A DNA stretch of 14,070 bases from Lachnospiraceae bacterium (GTDB lineage: Bacteria > Bacillota > Clostridia > Lachnospirales > Lachnospiraceae): assembly GCA_004557975.1 (NCBI GenBank), contig SFEV01000065.1, positions 1-14,070 on the forward strand. Direction: 5' to 3'. The notes under the pieces were generated by a model. That model searched no databases. It had not been told where the DNA came from and worked only from the letters and a program-made list of their open reading frames with translations. Positions 1-6,787 of this stretch are shown here, piece after piece. Each line of letters begins with the position of its first letter. Position 1 is the stretch's first letter. A program made the translations under genes and the position numbers.

Positions 1-521
1 TGGAGGGAACCATTGAAGTAGAAAGCAAGGTGGGCAGAGGGACAAGGATTACCGTAACCTTACCGCACAGAATTGCACAGGATGAAGACACCCAAATCTA
101 CATAGAGAAGGCACAGGGCTATGATGAAGACTTTTTTAAAGGGAAACGTATCCTTCTTGCGGAAGACAATGAATTGAATGCGGAGATTGCAATCACCATT
201 CTGGAAGAAGCAGGATTTGAGGTGGAGCATGCTGCCGATGGTATCATTTGCGTAGACATGATGGAGAAAGCAGAAGCAGGTCATTATGATTTGATTCTGA
301 TGGACATTCAGATGCCGAATATGGATGGGTACAAGGCGACCCAGACAATCCGGAAGCTTTCGGATCCGCAAAAGGCAGGCATTACCATTGTCGCCATGAC
401 GGCGAATGCATTTGATGAAGATAAGAAAAATGCGTACAGGGCAGGCATGAACTGGCATATTGCAAAACCGATTAAAGTTGATGAACTCATGTCTGCTTTG
501 ACAGAGATTCTCAAAAAATAG
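1..521 (+). CDS. Hybrid histidine kinase, C-terminal part (partial at the left edge)
   Basis: Only the last ~172 codons lie in the window; the frame is open from the first base. The first residues (EGTIEVESKVGRGTRITVTLP) are the end of a HATPase_c domain. A short linker leads to a receiver domain at about codons 50-170: acidic pocket in LLAEDNELNAEI, phospho-acceptor Asp at 303-305 in LMDIQMPNMDG, the T of AMTANAF, and the conserved Lys of HIAKP. Hybrid kinases of this type autophosphorylate on a His and pass the phosphate to their own receiver Asp; there is no DNA-binding output domain. The next kinase starts 33 bp downstream on the same strand, so the two are probably co-transcribed. The receiver is closely similar to that of the downstream kinase, suggesting gene duplication. 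The sensor half is outside the window, so the signal cannot be inferred. Confidence 0.93.
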   Translation, partial: EGTIEVESKVGRGTRITVTLPHRIAQDEDTQIYIEKAQGYDEDFFKGKRILLAEDNELNAEIAITILEEAGFEVEHAADGIICVDMMEKAEAGHYDLILMDIQMPNMDGYKATQTIRKLSDPQKAGITIVAMTANAFDEDKKNAYRAGMNWHIAKPIKVDELMSALTEILKK

Positions 522-554
522 ATGGTGAATCAGAAAGTATCTCAGAGGTGCAGT

Positions 555-3500
555 ATGAACGATAGTAAACAAAGGAAGACTTGCCAGGAACAGGCGGTAA
601 AGCAGTTTCTGCGGGATTATCTGGATAAGACGAAAGATGAACAGACGCTGAGCAGTATTCTACAGGATATCGGAGAGTATTATGATGCGGACCGTGCCTA
701 TATCTTTGAGATGGGAAGTTCACGCAGGGTATTCAATAATACTTTTGAGTGGTGTCGCGAAGGTGTAAGTGCAGAGATTGATAATCTTCAGAATATTCCT
801 GTTGATGGAATGGAATGCTGGTTTGAGGCATTTGAAGAACGGGGGGAGTTCTATATCTCTTCCCTGTCTGATGACTATCACCCGGGCACAAAGACCTACG
901 AAATTCTTGAACCACAGGGAATCGAAAGTCTGATGGCAGCTCCGATTACGGTGAATGGTGAAGTGGTCGGCTTCCTTGGTGTGGACAATCCCCGAGAGAA
1001 TACCGATGCTTTGCTTTTGCTGTCCGTCGCGGCTTCTACCTGTTACAGCGAGGTTGCGACCGAGCGTATGATGCACGAAAAGCTGGCGGAGACCAATAAG
1101 GCGCTGATGGATCGGATAAAAGTCATTCAGTCTCTGGGTGAGATCTATACATCCATGTATTATATCGACCTGTCCACCGGACTCTTTACGGAGCTTTCAT
1201 CTGTAGATCGTGTGAATGCGCATATCGGTGTGTCCGGCGATGCCAGAGAGCGACTGACATATTTCAGCCATCACATGGTAGCTCCCGAACACAGGGAAGA
1301 GATGCTTGCGTTTACAGATCTTTCCACGCTGAATGAACGTATGGAGCATACCCGGATTATATCTATGCAGTATCAGAGCACACTGTTTGCCGATTCCGAG
1401 ACCGGCAGAACCTGGAGAGAGTGCTCATTTATTGAGTGCGACAGGGATGATGATGGACGGCTTGCCCATGTCATTTTTAACACGAAGTCAATTCATGAGG
1501 TGAAGGTAAGAGAACTTGAAACTCTCAGAAAGCTGCGTGATGAGATGGCAATCGCCGGTGCGCTGAGTCAGGAATACAGCAGCCTGTTCAGGATTGATGC
1601 CAGGACAGGCAAAATAAGCCTTTACAGGACGGACGGAATAGGGATGGATTCTGAACTTCTGAAAAAGCTCCTTGCGACGCCGGATTATGAAACGGTTCTT
1701 TCTAAATACATTGATACCTTTATTGTCCCGGAAGACCGTGACAGAATCCGGCAATCCACAGGACTTTCTGTCCTGATGGAAAGAGTTCCGGATGTTGGAC
1801 TGTACAAACTCGGGTACAGAAGAATCATGAACGGTGTGATTTCCTACTTTGAAATGAACACGGTAAAAATAGTGGACAACAGCGGAGCAGTTACTTTCAT
1901 TCTGGGTATGCGTGATGTGGACGAGGAATCCAGACGTCAGCTGAAGCAGACCAGAGAGATGGAAATGCAGCGTGAAATCATCGAAGGGCTTGGTTCAGAA
2001 TACTATTCTGTCCTGCTTGTTAATCCGGAAACGGATGTGGTTACCACATATCGTGCGGCGGATGCGGAAGGTCGGGCAATCGAGGAATATTTCCACAGAT
2101 ATGATAATTGCTGGTCCAAGGGAATTCTTGCCTACTCTGAAGAACTGATTACGGACGCAAGTCGCAGTGAATTCCTTGAGAAGCTGTCTCTGAAACATAT
2201 ACAGGAAGACGGAAAAGATTATTCTTTCACCTATGAAAAGCTGACAGATCATGGAATCATATACCTTCAGGCAAGAGTATCCTTTGTCCACGAGAAGAAT
2301 GGAGGCCTGGTGGCTGTAGTCGGAACACGGAACGTGGATGACCTGATCAAGAAGGAACGCCAGCAGGAGATGGCGCTGCAGGCAGCATTTGATGCAGCGG
2401 AAGCTGCAAACAGAGCAAAATCAGATTTTCTGTCCAATATGTCCCATGACATTCGCACTCCTATGAACGGCATCATCGGCATGACCGCCATCGCGGTGGC
2501 TCATCTGGACGAAAAGGAGCGTGTGAGGGACAGCCTGCAGAAGATTACCCAGGCCAGCAAGCACCTGCTCAGCCTCATCAATGAAGTCCTGGATATGAGC
2601 AAGATCGAGTCCGGCAAGGTCGACCTGGTCGAGGAGGAGTTCAACCTTTCGGATTTGGTGGAAAATCTGCTCACCATGACCAATTCCGAGATTGAGGCGC
2701 ACCGCCATGAACTTGGCGTAAACATTTCCGGTGTGATGCACGAAGCGGTGATCGGCGACAGTCTGCGCATCCAGAAGGTCTTTACCAATCTTATGAGCAA
2801 TGCTGTGAAGTACACGCCGGACGGCGGCAAAATTCAGCTGTTCATCACAGAAAAGCCTTCGAATCAGGCAAGGGTGGGATGCTATGAATTCATCTTTCAG
2901 GATAACGGCATAGGCATGGAAGAAGAATTTCTGGAGAAGATTTTTGAACCATTTGTCAGAGCCAAACATGACTGGGTGGATAGCATCCAGGGAACCGGAT
3001 TGGGAATGCCCATCAGCCGGAATATTGTCCGGATGATGGGGGGAGACATCAAAGTGGAGAGCACGCCGGGGGTCGGCTCCCGCTTCACCGTCACCATATA
3101 TCTGAAGCTCCAGGATAAAGAAGAGATCCAATATGAAAAGTTTGTAGACCTGGATGTACTTGTGGCAGATGATGATGCGCTGAGCCTGGAATCCTGCTGC
3201 GCAATGCTGGATGATTTTGGGATGAAGGCCGAGGGTGTCCATACAGGTACCGAGGCCGTTGAGCGTGTGGTGCTGCATCACGAGCAGAAGCGGGACTACT
3301 TCGCCTGCATCATCGACTGGAAGATGCCGGACATGGATGGTATCGCCACTACGAGGGAAATACGCAGGGCGGTTGGAGAGAATGTGCCGATCATTATTAT
3401 ATCTGCCTACGACTGGTCGGATATTGAGCAGGAGGCCCGCGCAGCCGGTGCCAATGCTTTCATCAGTAAACCCCTGTTTCGGTCCCGACTGGCCAAAACC

Positions 3501-3950
3501 TTCTCCGATCTGGTGGGAGGAGAGGAGCAGAGTCAGACGGAGCCACTGGTGGAGTTGGGAAGCATTGATCTGGCGGGAAAGCGTGCACTGCTCGTGGAGG
3601 ACAACGAACTGAACGCCGAGATCGCTGCGGAGATTCTCAGTATGACAGGCATCATCGTGGAGCACATCGTGGACGGAATGGAGGCGGTGGATCTGGTGGA
3701 CGATTGTCCGGACGGATACTACGACATAATTTTCATGGATATCCAGATGCCGAAGATGAACGGCTATGATGCCGCAAGAGCTATCCGTGCCATGGATCGG
3801 AACTACTGCAGGCAGGTCCCGATCATAGCCATGACAGCAAATGCATTTGCTGAGGATGTTCATGCGGCTAAGACGGCGGGAATGAATGAACATATTGCCA
3901 AGCCGCTCGATCTGAACACACTTGCCAGAATACTGAAAAAGTGGATTTAG
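555..3950 (+). CDS. Soluble hybrid histidine kinase: GAF, three PAS-like repeats, HisKA, HATPase_c, two receivers
   Basis: 1131 residues. I chose ATG 555 because AGAGGTG precedes it; the in-frame ATG at 522 directly abuts the previous stop and has no Shine-Dalgarno. A GAF-like domain covers ~18-175. Three PAS-like modules follow, each opening with an L(G/S)xEYxS-type motif at residues ~194, 337 and 479. A coiled coil (KKERQQEMALQAAFDAAEAA) leads to HisKA, with phospho-accepting His631 in NMSHDIRTPMNGIIG. The ATPase domain shows the N box (TNLMSNAVKYTPDGG), DNGIGM and GTGLGM. Two receivers end the protein, with acceptors Asp921 (DWKMPDMDG) and Asp1062 (MDIQMPKMNG). No membrane segment is present, so it should sense a cytoplasmic signal. 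The family does multistep phosphorelay, normally through a separate Hpt protein, and none is visible here. The target is unknown. The part from HisKA onward looks richer in GC than the sensor half. Confidence 0.95.
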   Translation: MNDSKQRKTCQEQAVKQFLRDYLDKTKDEQTLSSILQDIGEYYDADRAYIFEMGSSRRVFNNTFEWCREGVSAEIDNLQNIPVDGMECWFEAFEERGEFYISSLSDDYHPGTKTYEILEPQGIESLMAAPITVNGEVVGFLGVDNPRENTDALLLLSVAASTCYSEVATERMMHEKLAETNKALMDRIKVIQSLGEIYTSMYYIDLSTGLFTELSSVDRVNAHIGVSGDARERLTYFSHHMVAPEHREEMLAFTDLSTLNERMEHTRIISMQYQSTLFADSETGRTWRECSFIECDRDDDGRLAHVIFNTKSIHEVKVRELETLRKLRDEMAIAGALSQEYSSLFRIDARTGKISLYRTDGIGMDSELLKKLLATPDYETVLSKYIDTFIVPEDRDRIRQSTGLSVLMERVPDVGLYKLGYRRIMNGVISYFEMNTVKIVDNSGAVTFILGMRDVDEESRRQLKQTREMEMQREIIEGLGSEYYSVLLVNPETDVVTTYRAADAEGRAIEEYFHRYDNCWSKGILAYSEELITDASRSEFLEKLSLKHIQEDGKDYSFTYEKLTDHGIIYLQARVSFVHEKNGGLVAVVGTRNVDDLIKKERQQEMALQAAFDAAEAANRAKSDFLSNMSHDIRTPMNGIIGMTAIAVAHLDEKERVRDSLQKITQASKHLLSLINEVLDMSKIESGKVDLVEEEFNLSDLVENLLTMTNSEIEAHRHELGVNISGVMHEAVIGDSLRIQKVFTNLMSNAVKYTPDGGKIQLFITEKPSNQARVGCYEFIFQDNGIGMEEEFLEKIFEPFVRAKHDWVDSIQGTGLGMPISRNIVRMMGGDIKVESTPGVGSRFTVTIYLKLQDKEEIQYEKFVDLDVLVADDDALSLESCCAMLDDFGMKAEGVHTGTEAVERVVLHHEQKRDYFACIIDWKMPDMDGIATTREIRRAVGENVPIIIISAYDWSDIEQEARAAGANAFISKPLFRSRLAKTFSDLVGGEEQSQTEPLVELGSIDLAGKRALLVEDNELNAEIAAEILSMTGIIVEHIVDGMEAVDLVDDCPDGYYDIIFMDIQMPKMNGYDAARAIRAMDRNYCRQVPIIAMTANAFAEDVHAAKTAGMNEHIAKPLDLNTLARILKKWI

Positions 3951-4154
3951 ACTGTATTCAGAATTGCCATGACCGCCAATGCTTTTGAGGAAGACAGAAA
4001 AACGGCTTTCCGTGTGGGCATGAACGGGCACATTGCGAAACCGTTGCAGATTGAAGCTCTTAAGAATACACTTGGGTGTGTACTTTCGAACCAGGAAACA
4101 GACAAAGAAATTTATATGGGGAAGGGAAGATTTTGTTTGCAGATGAATCATTGA
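3951..4154 (+). pseudogene. C-terminal half of a receiver domain (remnant)
   Basis: Directly after the TAG of the preceding kinase, in the same frame, the sequence again reads as the second half of a receiver domain: IAMTANAFEEDRK, then GMNGHIAKPLQIEALKN. The phospho-acceptor half is absent and no ribosome binding site precedes the internal ATG at 3969, so it is unlikely to be an independent gene. The reading frame ends at TGA 4152 after a tail that resembles nothing. The neighbouring PAS remnant is in a different frame, so a frameshift or junction lies near 4115-4130. It most likely remains from another kinase or receiver protein partly deleted by recombination between related genes. Confidence 0.8.
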
Positions 4155-4423
4155 TCGATATTTTCGGATGCCGGAATTATATGGAGTTCTACAAATATGT
4201 CGGTGGCTCCTTCAGGACCATGGTTCATCCGGATGACATAGAGTGCGTGGAAAATGAGATAGCAGAGCAAATCCGAAATTCAGAAGATTCCATTGACCGG
4301 GTGAGATATCGAATTGTGCGCAGGGACGGCGCAGTTCGGATGATTGATGATATCGGCCGCAAGGTATTTACTGAAAATGGCAGTTCAGTTTTTTATGTGT
4401 GTATTGTGGATGTCACGGATTGA
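4118..4423 (+). pseudogene. PAS domain fragment, frame-shifted relative to the receiver remnant
   Basis: About 101 codons read as a nearly complete PAS domain: GKILFADESLIDIFGC at the start, a central VHPDD, the R-x-R-I-V-R-R-D-G-A-V-R strand, and a C-terminal FYVCIVDVTD, the usual PAS-to-effector boundary. A stop follows at once at 4421, where a kinase or GGDEF effector would be expected. The frame is open back to ATG 4076, but the codons before 4118 look like an out-of-frame reading of the receiver remnant. Seen: a PAS fold signature without start or effector. Inferred: this and the receiver piece come from one lost REC-PAS protein, or from two genes joined by deletion. The next ~125 bp to 4548 hold no recognisable gene. 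Confidence 0.75.
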
Positions 4424-4548
4424 TGAAACACTACACTGGACAGGATATTGTACTGCAGCCGGCATTTCTATTTTGGAGAATCCGATAAGGAGATTTTTCA
4501 GGCAGGCAGACGGCGATACAATTAACACATGGGTACAGGGGTAATCAG

Positions 4549-4992
4549 ATGAAGAGAATATGCAGGCAATACGGAAAAGAATTCAAACATTCAAAATCGA
4601 ATCCAATAAATAAATTATTTATTGCAGCAGGTGTTTTTTTACTGGCTGTCTTTGGTGTATGGTTTGATTTTACAGATGGTGAAAGTAAGAGTCCTGATAT
4701 TTCATATACCAGCACCGTGGCAAATGGTATCAGCTTTCGTAATTCGGAATTACTGAATGAGCATTTTAAAAAGCATGGTGTGGAGATGGGATTTTCTTCT
4801 GCGTCGGCTTATGAAGCAGCCGCTGGAAGAGTAGTTGAAAACAGCAATTCTTTGCATAAGATTGAAGCAAAAGATGGAGATGATGTTTATTATCTCGAAA
4901 GCACCAATGAGTTTGTCATTGTATCTACAGATGGATATATCAGAACATACTTTCATCCGGATGATGGGATTGCATATTTTAACAGGCAGTGA
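4549..4992 (+). CDS. Small membrane-anchored protein with a toxin-like (BECR-type) C-terminal domain
   Basis: 147 residues, ATG preceded by AGGGG about 9 bases upstream. The N-terminus is basic (KRICRQYGKEFKHSK) and is followed by one hydrophobic segment at ~23-38, acting as a signal anchor or uncleaved signal peptide; the rest should face outward. Residues ~60-147 carry FRNSELLNEHFKKHG, an SAYEAAA helix, then DGDDVYYLESTNEFVIVS and DGYIRTYFHPDDGIAYFNRQ. From memory this pattern matches modules at the C-terminus of Firmicutes polymorphic toxins and phage head proteins of the barnase-EndoU-colicin-RelE (BECR) nuclease type, with His and Lys of HFKKHG and Thr/Tyr near the end as candidate active residues. 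That assignment is by pattern only. No LXG/WXG pre-toxin, secretion partner or evident immunity gene adjoins it. It may instead be a harmless secreted relative. Confidence 0.6.
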   Translation: MKRICRQYGKEFKHSKSNPINKLFIAAGVFLLAVFGVWFDFTDGESKSPDISYTSTVANGISFRNSELLNEHFKKHGVEMGFSSASAYEAAAGRVVENSNSLHKIEAKDGDDVYYLESTNEFVIVSTDGYIRTYFHPDDGIAYFNRQ

Positions 4993-4995
4993 GCA

Positions 4996-5154
4996 GTGGC
5001 CATAGAAGCAACAGAACGTTACCTACAGATTCTGGATTTTATGATTGCTGTGAATGAATTCACTGATTATCTGAGTGCAATAGGCAAGTATGTGAATTTT
5101 TCATCCACGGAGATTTATTTTCTCTGTCCAGATATGCTGTTTAAAACAGAATAG
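4996..5154 (+). other. 52-codon reading frame, possible gene remnant
   Basis: Beginning at GTG 4996 and in the same frame as the preceding 147-residue protein, just past its TGA, 52 codons are open to TAG 5152. The product reads VAIEATERYLQILDFMIAVN, then EFTDYLSAIGKYV and a STEIYFLCPDMLF ending. It looks protein-like, with alternating helix and strand composition, and faintly recalls the sensor part of Clostridia diguanylate cyclases. No convincing ribosome binding site precedes the GTG. I do not recognise it with confidence. It may be a leftover of the decayed signalling gene upstream, or a chance frame. Its last codons contain one of the two inverted repeats of the following promoter region. 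Confidence 0.3.
5137..5149. repeat. Inverted repeat CTGTTTAAAACAG, upstream copy
   Basis: A 13-bp perfect inverted repeat with 6-bp arms and a single central base. An identical copy lies exactly 115 bp downstream, and the two bracket the promoter of the HTH-dehydrogenase operon; this copy ends 25 bp before the -35 box. Paired sites around a promoter suit a dimeric or looping repressor, which is inference. Confidence 0.6.
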
Positions 5155-5174
5155 CATCAACTTTCTATTAATTA

Positions 5175-5203
5175 TTGACTTTTTAACTGAAGTGCCGTAC
5201 AAT
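5175..5203 (+). promoter_or_regulatory. Sigma-A promoter of the UDP-sugar operon
   Basis: TTGACT (5175-5180), a 17-bp spacer, then TACAAT (5198-5203), each one mismatch from consensus. Transcription would start near 5210, giving a leader of about 70 nt before the ATG at 5283. Confidence 0.8.
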
Positions 5204-5213
5204 GTACAAGTAC
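5197..5213. promoter_or_regulatory. Candidate operator: three GTAC units overlapping the -10 box
   Basis: GTAC occurs at 5197-5200, 5204-5207 and 5210-5213, forming two overlapping small palindromes (GTACaatGTAC and TGTACaaGTACA). The array covers the -10 element and the start point, so a bound protein would block RNA polymerase. The HTH carried by the first gene is an obvious but untested candidate ligand. Confidence 0.5.
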
Positions 5214-5249
5214 AAATGATACAAATAAATGCAAAAACGGAAAGAGAAA

Positions 5250-5266
5250 TTCTGTTTAAAACAGAA
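5250..5266. repeat. Inverted repeat TTCTGTTTAAAACAGAA, downstream copy
   Basis: A 17-bp perfect inverted repeat (8-bp arms, one central base) in the leader, 3 bp upstream of the GGAG ribosome binding site. Its inner 13 bp are identical to the copy at 5137-5149. It could be an operator in DNA, or a small hairpin near the ribosome binding site in RNA. Confidence 0.6.
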
Positions 5267-5282
5267 AATGGAGTGATTGATA

Positions 5283-6773
5283 ATGAAAAAACTGTCTGTC
5301 AATAAACTTGTGGAGACCATACATACTCTCCGAAAGGAAAAAGGACTTACTCAGGCGCAGCTTGCGAATGCTACGGGAATTAACCGGGCGATGATTGGCC
5401 GTATCGAAAATAAGGACTATGTGCCGACGGTGGAGCAGATGCAGACCCTGGGGGAAGTCCTTGGTTTTGAGGTAGTTGATCTGTTTGTGGGCGAAGCTGC
5501 TGGTTCAGAAGAGGAAAAAGCTGCTGTTCATACCGTCGTCGACAAATCCTACAACATCGCTGTGGCCGGAACCGGTTACGTGGGACTCTCCCTGGCAACA
5601 CTTCTCGCACAGCACAACCATGTGGTTGCCGTGGATATTGTTCCGGAGAAAGTTGATATGATCAATAAGCATCTTTCACCGATTCAGGACGACTACATTG
5701 AAAAATATCTGGCAGAGAAGAAACTGGATCTGACTGCCACACTGGATGGAGAGTCTGCTTACAGAGATGCGGACTTTGTCATCATTGCCGCTCCAACCAA
5801 CTATGACAGCAAGAAAAACTTTTTTGACTGTTCTGCTGTGGAGGCAGTGATTGAGCTTGTTCTGAAAACGAATCCGGATGCGATGATGGTGATCAAATCC
5901 ACCATTCCGGTTGGATACACTGCATCGGTGAGAGAAAAGTATAAGACATCCAATATTATCTTCAGCCCGGAATTTCTGCGTGAGTCCAGGGCTTTGTATG
6001 ACAATCTGTATCCTTCCCGCATTATCGTTTCCTGCGATGAGAATTCAAGAGAAAAGGCTGAAATCTTTGCTTCTCTTCTCCGGCAGGGTGCCATTAAGGA
6101 GAATATCGATACCCTGTTTATGGGCTTTACCGAAGCTGAGGCAGTGAAGCTTTTTGCCAATACTTATCTGGCTCTCCGTGTATCCTACTTCAATGAGCTG
6201 GATACTTATGCGGAGTCCAAGGGGCTGAATACGGCAGAGATCATCAATGGCGTCTGCCTGGATCCACGTATCGGCACCCATTACAACAATCCTTCTTTCG
6301 GATATGGCGGATACTGTCTGCCCAAGGATACTAAGCAGCTCCTTGCGAACTTCCAGAATGTTCCGCAGAATATGATGTCAGCGATCGTTGAGTCCAACCG
6401 TACCCGTAAGGATTTTATCGCAGACCGTGTTCTGGAGATTGCCGGAGCATATGAAGCTAACAGCTCCTGGGATGCAGCAAAGGAAAAGGAAGTCATTATC
6501 GGTGTATATCGTCTGACCATGAAGAGCAATTCTGACAATTTCCGTCAGAGTTCCATCCAGGGCGTTATGAAGCGGATCAAGGCGAAGGGTGCAACGGTTG
6601 TGATTTATGAGCCGACCCTTCCGGCAGGCTCCACCTTCTATGGCAGCCGTGTCATCGGCGATCTGGATGAGTTTAAGGCTGTTTCACAGGCAATTATTGC
6701 AAACCGCTATGACGCCTGCCTGGACGATGTGAATGAGAAGGTTTATACCCGCGATATCTTCAAACGTGACTGA
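5283..6773 (+). CDS. ugd: Xre-type HTH domain fused to UDP-glucose 6-dehydrogenase
   Basis: 496 residues. ATG 5283 is chosen because GGAG at 5270-5273 is correctly spaced from it; TTG 5277 is too close. Residues ~5-66 form an Xre/Cro-type helix-turn-helix (LRKEKGLTQAQLANATGINR, then IGRIENKDYVPTVEQMQTL). After a short acidic linker, residues ~91-496 are a nucleotide-sugar dehydrogenase: NAD+-binding GTGYVG at 96-101, Glu230 in FSPEFLRES, Lys289 and Asn293 in KLFAN, catalytic Cys345 in GYGGYCLPKD, and a C-terminal UDP-binding domain. The expected reaction oxidises UDP-glucose to UDP-glucuronate with two NAD+. Usual single-function enzymes are ~390-450 residues without an HTH. The epimerase 14 bp downstream uses the product. 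All key catalytic residues are present, so the enzyme is probably active; DNA binding by the HTH is inference. A UDP-ManNAc dehydrogenase is less likely given the neighbour. Confidence 0.93.
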   Translation: MKKLSVNKLVETIHTLRKEKGLTQAQLANATGINRAMIGRIENKDYVPTVEQMQTLGEVLGFEVVDLFVGEAAGSEEEKAAVHTVVDKSYNIAVAGTGYVGLSLATLLAQHNHVVAVDIVPEKVDMINKHLSPIQDDYIEKYLAEKKLDLTATLDGESAYRDADFVIIAAPTNYDSKKNFFDCSAVEAVIELVLKTNPDAMMVIKSTIPVGYTASVREKYKTSNIIFSPEFLRESRALYDNLYPSRIIVSCDENSREKAEIFASLLRQGAIKENIDTLFMGFTEAEAVKLFANTYLALRVSYFNELDTYAESKGLNTAEIINGVCLDPRIGTHYNNPSFGYGGYCLPKDTKQLLANFQNVPQNMMSAIVESNRTRKDFIADRVLEIAGAYEANSSWDAAKEKEVIIGVYRLTMKSNSDNFRQSSIQGVMKRIKAKGATVVIYEPTLPAGSTFYGSRVIGDLDEFKAVSQAIIANRYDACLDDVNEKVYTRDIFKRD

Positions 6774-6787
6774 GAAGGAGAGTATCA

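Noticed and set aside
522..554. ATG at 522 as start of the second hybrid kinase
   Set aside because: It has no Shine-Dalgarno sequence, while ATG 555 does; the 11 extra residues resemble no domain.
2421..4151. 576-codon open frame on the minus strand opposite the kinase core
   Set aside because: Antisense shadow. The plus strand encodes clear HisKA, ATPase and receiver motifs; the minus reading is rich in His, Cys and Arg and shows no known domain.
5277..5282. TTG start two codons before the ATG of the HTH-dehydrogenase
   Set aside because: It lies only 3 bases after the GGAG site, too close for initiation; ATG 5283 has normal spacing.
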